Shown one piece after another: positions 57,652 through 64,000 of a stretch of 64,000 bases of DNA. The stretch's first letter is position 1. Every line of letters begins with the position of its first letter. The notes beneath the pieces are model-generated. The model was not told where the DNA came from. It was given only the letters and a program-made list of their open reading frames with translations, and ran no database searches. The position numbers and the translations under genes are program-made. Source of the DNA: Cystobasidiopsis lactophilus (taxonomy: Eukaryota; Basidiomycota; Agaricostilbomycetes; Agaricostilbales; Chionosphaeraceae); the NCBI GenBank assembly GCA_001599975.1, contig BCIO01000001.1:744001-808000 (forward strand). The letters are read 5' to 3'.

Positions 57652-59174
57652 CTAAAAGTGGACCTCCTCCAAGTCACCCGAGATGCTGCCCAGATCGTCG
57701 TCGTCCTCATCCTTTACAGCCAGGCTGTCCTTCCCCTCCTCCAGTTTGGCAGGCGCTGACCCTGCAGCTTGTAAATCGACCTCCTCGCCATCGTCGTCCT
57801 CCTCCGGCTTTGCGGGCTCTTCCACCTTGGCCGCCTCTTTTGGCGCTTCCACCGGTGCTTCGTCCGCCACCGCAACCTCTGGTGCGTGATCGACTTCCGC
57901 GACAATCACGGGCGCCGCTTGCTCCTCTGCAATCTCGCTGGGCGAGGCCGTGACCTCCTTCTCCGCTGCTACTACTGCTTCTGCTGCGGGTTCCTCCTCG
58001 GCTTCTTCCGGCACGGGCGACTCTTGCGGTTCTGCCGCGCTGGCCAAAGGTTTCCGAGCGGGCTTCTCGACCGTCGGCGGCGTGGTCGTGATCTGAGGCG
58101 GTGGCGTGGTGGTCGGTTTTGGGGCGGCCGCATCTGGGACCGACGGCCGCCCAGCCGCTGCCGCCGCCGCCGGGTTGGAAGCGGAAGCGGTGCCGAGGTA
58201 GTGCTTGGAGATGGGCACCAGCTTCTTCTCCCGGGCGCAGGCCTCGAGCCAGGAGGGCATGACGGTCGGGATGCTGAGCTGGAGGGCGCGCTGGTAGGCT
58301 TGCGAGGCCTGGGGCGCGTCCGGGGAGGAGCTGGGGGAGGTGCAGACGAAGTGGGTGGTGTCTATTTGAATGGAAGTCGAGTAGGAAGCGGCCATTTGGT
58401 CCAGCGCGGCTTTTGAGGCTTCCAGCAGGGCTGGGGGTTGCACGGTGCCCTGTTCGCCAGATGATTCAACCAGTAGATCAATGAAGGAGTGAGTACAAAG
58501 GACGAACGAAGCAGACGCGGATGCCCGAGGTCTGGGAGATGGTGTGCGTGCGGGTCTTGACCAAATTGGACGAGTAGGTGCCGGCGGTCGTTTTGAGGAG
58601 CAGGTGGAAGGTGTAGGGCGAGTCGAGCTCGAGGCCGGAGAGCTTGGTGGACGTGTTGGAGAGCGGGTTGGGGATGGCGGCCATGCGCTGGCCATTGCGC
58701 CAGATGGACAGGCTGAGCAGGCGGGCATTGGCGAGCTGGAGCGGCTCCCACTCGAGGGCGACGGCGGTCTGGGTGACGTTGCGAAGCTTCAAGACTGGCG
58801 GCTGAGGGGACGCTGAGCCGAACGAGTCGAGGATGCTGGACTGGAGGGACCAGAAGGCATCGGACACGGCGGCCTCAGCAGCAGCGTCGCGGTTGCACGA
58901 GATGGAGATGATGGAGCCCGGCTGGCAGCCTGTTTGACAGTGCATCAGCGTTGTTCGCGCACAGTCTCAAGGCAGAACGGCACGGACCCGGAGGCAGCAG
59001 CACAGTCGGGAACTCGAGCAGGTGCGAGGCCGGCCCTAGCAGGATGGCCACGCCGGCATCGACTGTTTGGAGCCTGGCTCTGTTAGCTGGCAGGTCTCTA
59101 TAAGGTTCAAAAGGCAGCAACGCACGCTTGCCAATCGTGAACTGCGTCCCCTCCTTGCTTGACACGCCGTTCAT
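57652..59174 (-). CDS. CHS5: exomer component CHS5
   Basis: Scaffold of the exomer complex that exports chitin synthase and other cargo from the trans-Golgi. ATG at 59174: MNGVSSKEGTQFTIGK joined across an intron to LDAGVAILLGPASHLLEFPT, the CHS5 N-terminal dimerisation/FBE segment. The FN3 domain reads PPVLKLRNVTQTAVALEWEP and LELDSPYTFHLLLKTTAGTY, with NLVKTRTHTISQTSG. The BRCT domain follows across another intron: THFVCTSPSSS, LQLSIPTVMPSWLEACA and KKLVPISKHYLG. A long Ala/Pro/Glu-rich tail typical of CHS5 extends to DLEEVHF, stop at 57652-57654. All domains are in the expected order. About 430 residues. It is divergent from the next gene (152 bases between starts). Confidence 0.9.
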
Positions 59175-59326
59175 CACTCACTGCTCGCTTGAGCGCAAAA
59201 CAATGTTCGCCTCTCAACCTCTCTCTCCCATACCACGAGACTTAAAGTCGACTGCTTCTTTTTCGCTTGGAGGTGGCAGCTGTGCTCGACATCGAGTCAG
59301 ATCAGCGCTAGTTCTCTGCCCCTCTC

Positions 59327-60466
59327 ATGTCGAAGGATTCGTCCAAAGGATCCGGGTCGAGCTCTACCCAGTTCTCGGAGGGCAGGGTGGCGTCTCTCTC
59401 CATGACGGAGGCGGACTCAGTTGCTGGAAATAGCACGTTCAGCCCGGCAGCCATTGACGCTGGCGCAGCGAGAGCGGAGGCAGCCACCGAGCAAATCCGC
59501 TCCAAAGCTCGAGAGCACCTCACTTGCTTCAAGACCACGCCTCTGTTTGGATTCCAGTGCACCCTGCCCTTGCCTCTTTACAAAGTTCTCCAGCAGTCCG
59601 AGCTGAACTCCATTATCGCCGGCATCCTTGGGCTTGCCCCATCCTCCTCTTTCAAGTACAAAGTCGGCACTCTCAGAACTGACGACCTGGTCTTTCTTCG
59701 TGTTCGTGCTAAAGAGCCGCATGAGCGGGCAGTGGAGCGGCTTAGCTTCGAGATCCACAACGAGCTGCAACTACTGGCGCCGGACGAGTTCGAGAGCAAT
59801 GGCTCTGCTGGTAGGCTTTGCACTTTTTTTTCGCTTTCGAGGCTTTGTTTACACAGGGACTGCGCGCTTCTCACCAGACGTCCAAACTCTGCATGACGGC
59901 CCGCAGCGACAGCCCGACGCCTCTTGGTTTCCTGTTGAACGAGACGACGGCCAAGGCCCAACTGTTGCCAGCTTCATGCTCGAGATTGGCAGCTCGGAGG
60001 ACGACGAGAGCTTGGAGTCTGTGGCTGAGGAATACTTGACAGGCTTGAGAGCCGATAAGGTTCGTTCAATCGACCACTTCATTGAAGCAAAGGCCAGCTG
60101 CTAAATCTCACAGCGGCACAGATCCATGTGGTCTTAACGGTCTCTGTGGATCCATTGCCCAGCGGCCTGAACAACAACCAGCCCACGCTCATCTTCAGAC
60201 TCCACACAAATATCCTTCGGCCCACCGGTTGGCACCGCATCGCTCGACTCTTGCTCTCTTGGAGGTCCGGGGACGAGCCTACCTCTGCGATCAACGCACC
60301 CGCCTTGAACGTCCCGGCTTACCTCTTCTATTGCAAAAGTCCAGCCGACCTCCCTCCTCGCCTGGCTCATTTGGCGGACGCCGTTCTGTTCAGCGATCCC
60401 GTCTGGGTCTCAGCTTACTGCCACAAAATTTGCGAGTCGTGGCGGAAGGATAAGGACCGGCACTAG
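59327..60466 (+). CDS. hypothetical protein, possible PD-(D/E)XK-like (Uma2-type) fold
   Basis: ATG at 59327: MSKDSSKGSGSSSTQFSEGR. Exon 1 carries ATEQIRSKAREHLTCFKTTP and RLSFEIHNELQLLAPDEFES. Exon 2, reached by an intron near 59812-59858, contains RFSPDVQTLHDGP, QPDASWFPV and PTVASFMLEIGSSEDDESLE, then EEYLTGLRADKV. Exon 3 reads HVVLTVSVDPLPSGLNNNQP and ends WRKDKDRH at 60464-60466. The order PDASW ... PTxxxEIGxSE ... A.EYL ... V ... vlTv resembles the Uma2-like restriction-endonuclease fold abundant in fungi, with the Asp of PDAS and Glu of LEIG as candidate metal ligands. The downstream Lys is not evident. This assignment is tentative. About 330 residues; divergent from CHS5. Confidence 0.5.
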
Positions 60467-60668
60467 AGGGAAGGAGAGGGCAGGTTTTGGAGCCGGTCAA
60501 GGGAGCTGCGTGGAAGGAATCGTTGGATATTCCTCAGGGATGAAGACTCTCTCTCTCCCGGTGATAAGAGCCGAACCTTATCCATTGCCATTCGGAATGC
60601 AAAGCAGATTTATTAAAAGAGAGTTAAGAATTGAAATCGTCCGTTGTCGAGTAACATTATTGGGCACC

Positions 60669-61575
60669 TCAAAGGAGCCAGGCACCTCCCGCCACTAAGA
60701 CCAGGGGCAGCATGCCACCTGACAGGGTTCGAAGAGCGCCCGAAGAGACCGACTTGTTGTCGCTGGCGGCAGTGGCGTTGGCGTTGCTGTCCGCAATGTG
60801 TGTGATCGCATGATGAGCAACACGCGAGGAGGCAGAGGAAGAGACTGGGCATACGTGGTGTGTGCTGAGCTAGTAGCTCCAGAGGTTGCCCGGCACGTCC
60901 TGGCAGAGGTCGCGGTTGGCTCTGACCCAACATCGGTAGATCCCGTTTGTTCAGCACCCTCGGTGGATTCAGGCTCGGTAGATCCAGCCTCGGTCGTTCC
61001 GGTCTGGACGGCAGCTGATGTGGTGGCCCTTTTACGCAGAGTGCCGCTGTACAATGGTCGCCGCAACGAGTTTGAGCAAAAAAAGCCGGTGCCAAAGAGA
61101 AACGCAAGCCACTCACGTTGATTGGGCTGCTGCGGGAGAAGTGGTCTCCAAAGCATCGCAGTCGTCGATTTCTGAATCAGTCGTGGCGGCTGAGGTAGTG
61201 GCAGGCCAAGCAGACAAAGTGCAAGCGTCACCCGCCTACATCTCTCAGGCCATGTCAGTGATCCGGCAAGGAGCAAGCGCGAGCTGCCTCCACTCACACA
61301 GGTATAGTCTGTAGTAATTCCAGTCTGCTCTGCAGCAAGCGTGGCGGAATCGTCCGACGTAGTCGCCGGCCAAGCAGACAAAGTGCAGGCGTCACCCGCC
61401 TGTTTCTCTCCGTTCTTGTGAGCCCCTCAGCAGGTAGCATGAAGGAACAGCCACCACTCACACAGGTGTAATCAGTTGTGATACCGGATTGCTCGGCGGC
61501 GCTGGTCACCGGAGCGCCCAACGCGCATCCGAGAAGAGAGACCAAGGCGAATAAGAGAGGAGAGGCAGAGCGCAT
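60669..61575 (-). CDS. small secreted GPI-anchored protein with duplicated exon unit
   Basis: ATG at 61575 gives a signal peptide, MRSASPLLFALVSLLGCALG, cut near APVTS. The mature part starts AAEQSGITTDYTC, then AGDACTLSAWPATTS, then again AAEQTGITTDYTC and AGDACTLSAWPATTS. Exon junctions after each DYTC use GTGAGTGG donors, and the two exon-plus-intron units are spaced by 164 bases. A Thr/Ser/Glu-rich stretch follows (TTSAAVQTGTTEAGSTEPES), after which an intron leads to ADSNANATAASDNKSVSSGA and a hydrophobic tail GGMLPLVLVAGGAWLL, a standard GPI-attachment signal, stop at 60669-60671. The paired Cys residues could form disulfides. Probably a cell-wall or surface protein; no enzyme domain. 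About 200 residues. Confidence 0.65.
61190..61500 (-). repeat. tandem duplication of an exon-intron unit
   Basis: Two units about 164 bases apart each contain the end of an exon coding for an EQ-GITTDYTC sequence, a similar short intron beginning GTGAGTGG, and an exon starting GCGGGTGACGC. The donor of unit 1 lies at 61461 and that of unit 2 at 61297. Intron sequences have diverged more than exons. Confidence 0.65.
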
Positions 61576-63052
61576 GATTGGTGGCAAGGAGAGATAGAAC
61601 AGTGTGGTCGTTCTAAGTACAGTGGTATGAAAGAATGGCAAAGGAAGTTGGTAGTAGAACTTGAAGAGGGCCAGAAGGAGGGCGCCAGAGCGCTCGGGGA
61701 TGCAGACCGAGGCATGGCCAAAGCCCTGAAACGGACGTTAGCCGAGAAATAAATACGACGGTCAGCATTCTGAACTCGGCGAAGAGGCGAGGTTCTCTAA
61801 ACAAAAGTTTCACGTCCCAACGAAAACGCGCCGCCGATTTGGCTGCTGTGGCTTCAAACGGGCATTCCGCTTGTCTCGCTTGTCTCTTAACGGGCGCCGT
61901 TAGTGAGCAAGTGTACTACACACGTGAAATCACAAAGCGGCAGTTGCAAGGAAATAATCAAGCGCGACGCCGCATTTGCTAATGGCGAGCGAGAGGCGGT
62001 GTGCGTAGGCGTCTACACGCCTCTCGGGGAGCATGCCGATGCGAGACCTTTGCCTAAAGAAGTCAACAAGCACCAATGATAGCGTTATTAGAGCAAAGCA
62101 GGCAGTGTTGAAGGAGCGCTTTCATGGCCGGGGCGGACTGATCTGATCCGAAAGAGGGCGCAGCAGCATGTTGTCCAGTGATGCCCCTCTTTGACCAGCG
62201 AAAGCGAGCTTGATAGGTTCATAGAGGCACGGAGGAAGCGCAGTGCTCTGGTCCGACAGCGATTGGCGTTGAAGCGGAGGCACTCGAGCCAGCAAGGAGG
62301 ATTCCTGAAAAGAAAAAAACGTCGTGCAAGGCAGACCGCGTCAAATGGCGTGTAAAGGGCAAGCTTCGTCCGAAGAGGGCAAGCTTCCTGCCTCACAAGG
62401 GAGTCGGGAGGGCAAGCCGTCGTGGCGGGCAGGCAAGCCTTGCCTTGGAGAGAGACCTGCAAGGCAGTTCGGCCCGCTGCCGGCGCAAGCAGACTGCCTG
62501 CTCAAGCTTGCTCCAGGGCAGCCATCTAACGCGAAGCAATACGTCCACGACAATTGAATGCCCTGCAAGAACCTGGATGCCTGCCAAACGCTGCCACCGC
62601 CAACATCTGTTGAGGGCTCTGGCGACGCCGCATTTGCCCTTTCTTGCCTCTTGCTTCTGCCCATGTCTCTTTCGATGATGCTATCCACTCCTGCCCATGT
62701 ATTGTCATCTGCTGGGCTATATACAAAGCGCTGCCTATGGAGAACGACTTAGCGAAATCCTGCTCTGAACCTGAAACTCGAGCAGTGCATCCCGAGCGAG
62801 AAGCGCTGACCTGGCCTCTTCTTGTTCCCGTACCACCACCACTTCCCTCTCTTTTATTCAGTTGTGACTAGTCGCGTCCATCCTCCTGTCTCAGAGTGAG
62901 TGAGATTGAATGCCGAAGTGAACAGGGTCGCTGAATTCCCGTATGTGTGGCTCCAGGAATTCGTCCGTGCGTCCCCCATTTCTATAGTCTACATTATGCT
63001 TGGGCCTAGTTCACTAACGCTTTGATCACCAGCTACTCTCGGGCAAGAGCAG
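61576..63052. other. large divergent intergenic region
   Basis: About 1.48 kb between the GPI-protein gene and the last gene. Frames of 60 to 125 codons overlap on both strands but show no motif or plausible splicing. Contains a cluster of GCAAGC motifs at 62357-62515. Confidence 0.45.
62357..62515. repeat. cluster of GGGCAAGC-type short repeats
   Basis: GGGCAAGCTTC occurs exactly twice (62357-62367, 62377-62387), then GGCAAGCC at 62411 and 62432, the latter inside the inverted repeat GGCAAG-C-CTTGCC, and related CAAGC motifs to about 62512. At least six copies lie in about 160 bases. Confidence 0.5.
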
Positions 63053-63893
63053 ATGGCAGGCGGCGGCGGCGGCAGCTCGACTGGGACTCTCAACATTCAT
63101 TGCTCAGGTACGTTCTACCTGTCCTCTCCTTCTTCAAAGAGAATGCGGCTCACCTGTAGATGACCACATCCACAGTCTTATTCTGGTGGCGATCAGTGCG
63201 TTGCCTCTGTAATCGCCCTGTCCGCTCGCTGACTTCTTCTATCTGCGTGCTTACAGCTTTCGGCGGCTGCGGTGAGCTGTTCGATGCCTTCCGCATATCC
63301 CTCGCTCACTAGAGATGCTTTCTGTCAGGCTGAAGTGCGTGCAGTGGCCCAGCTCAGTGAGTGTCGCGCGCATTTCGTCTCCAGCTTTCATTGATTGGTT
63401 TCGCTTCGCAGAAACTTTTGCCCACATCATCCCCACCACAGGCGATGCAACAGCCCAGGACGTGTATACAGGTGCGTTTGGGCTCGTTCTGCTTCAGTGT
63501 CTGCCCCAATGCAATGGAATCTTTGCCCCTCTATACCTGCCTAGTAGCCACCCTGAGCGGCATTTGGAATGGTGAAAGGTCCATAGTCTGCCATATCGCA
63601 TACGCGTTTGCCTTGTAAGCTATCAAGGATTGTCCGCTAGACCGCGGACCTTGACTGGGAGCGCAGAGGTTGCCTTGAAGCCTCCACGGCTGCCTTCCTG
63701 GCCAAGGTCCTAACCCTCCTCGGCAACCCTGACTACTTGCAAGCCACTTTTAGTGTTCAACGGTAGTTTTTGCCTGCTCCACCTTCCAAGGCGGCCCACA
63801 AGGCACAAAATTTATTTCAGACAGAGATGCAACTTGAAACTTCCAGTGGCGCCCACGGCACACGAGAGGTTCAAAGAGCACTTGCTAGATTAG
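63053..63893 (+). CDS. intron-rich gene of unrecognised family
   Basis: I do not recognise the product. ATG at 63053 starts MAGGGGGSSTGTLNIHCS, joined to DDHIHSLILVAI and a short exon containing FGGC. Later exons read AEVRAVAQL joined to KTFAHIIPTTGDATAQDVYT, then TADLDWERRGCLEASTAAFL, AKVLTLLGNPDYLQATFSVQ and NLKLPVAPTAHERFKEHLLD, stop at 63891-63893. The pieces are plausible protein, with a helical C-terminus and conserved-looking GDA, PDY and HERF motifs. The phases between about 63257 and 63330 do not close in my model, so an exon there is missed or misread. Predicted length is about 150 residues. No membrane segment or signal peptide. The last about 100 bases of the window show nothing further. 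Confidence 0.4.
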
Positions 63894-64000
63894 ACGGCTC
63901 TGACACCGATATAGAATTCTTGAAGAGAGCCTGGCTGACGTTGGGGAGATCGTGTTCAAAAAGCAGGCTACGGCGAGCCTCGACAAGTGGCGGGGGGGAA

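Overview
This window looks like nuclear DNA of a filamentous or dimorphic fungus, most likely a basidiomycete. It is GC-rich, and protein frames are repeatedly broken by short spliceosomal introns, mostly about 45 to 70 bases, with donors such as GTGAGT, GTGCGT and GTAAGT. Several genes are specifically fungal: CHS5, a Zn2Cys6 regulator, maltase and sugar permeases. A TRA2-type splicing factor and dense introns argue against Saccharomycotina. I cannot name the genus. I see no retroelement, DNA transposon, tRNA, rRNA or CRISPR array. Gene models below were assembled by eye from codon frames and splice sites; outer coordinates are more reliable than inner junctions.

Layout. 1-7.3 kb (minus strand): a truncated sugar transporter, two tandem epoxide-hydrolase-like genes, and an F-box protein. 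7.5-15.9 kb (plus): a TRA2-like RRM splicing factor, an unknown gene, ribosomal protein eL18 with one very long intron, and a large RhoGEF-domain protein. 16.3-17.4 kb (minus): a cytochrome b561-like membrane protein. 18.1-23.8 kb (plus): a fusion of an APH-type kinase with an AttH/CrtC-like (DUF7064/7065-like) domain, two tandem small RNase III-like proteins, and RRP1. 24.1-26.1 kb (minus): an unrecognised, probably membrane-anchored protein. 26.6-32.2 kb (plus): a thioredoxin-fold protein without the CxxC and with a glutamate-rich tail, a Ser/Pro-rich protein and a cytochrome P450. 32.2-33.6 kb (minus): a PPR protein. 33.7-38.1 kb (plus): an E2-like protein lacking the catalytic cysteine, a PEBP protein and hydroxyacid-oxoacid transhydrogenase. 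38.5-39.8 kb (minus): HIS6. 40.0-43.2 kb (plus): a KHA1-type K+/H+ antiporter. 43.6-49.3 kb (minus): a 2OG-Fe(II) oxygenase, a GH31 alpha-glucosidase-type enzyme and a MYND zinc-finger protein. 49.7-57.5 kb: a maltose-utilisation-like cluster (sugar permease, divergent GH13 maltase, Zn2Cys6 regulator). 57.7-63.9 kb: CHS5, a hypothetical protein, a small GPI-anchored secreted protein with a duplicated exon unit, a 1.5 kb intergenic region with clustered short repeats, and an unrecognised intron-rich gene.

How genes may work together. The clearest functional group is 49.7-57.5 kb: permease for uptake, cytosolic maltase for hydrolysis, and a candidate activator. The GH31 enzyme a few kb away could extend it to other alpha-glucosides. 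The rest is mainly housekeeping (eL18, RRP1, TRA2, HIS6, CHS5, PPR) mixed with accessory enzymes. A recurring theme is enzyme-fold proteins that appear to have lost catalytic residues: both RNase III-like copies, the thioredoxin-fold protein and the E2-like protein.
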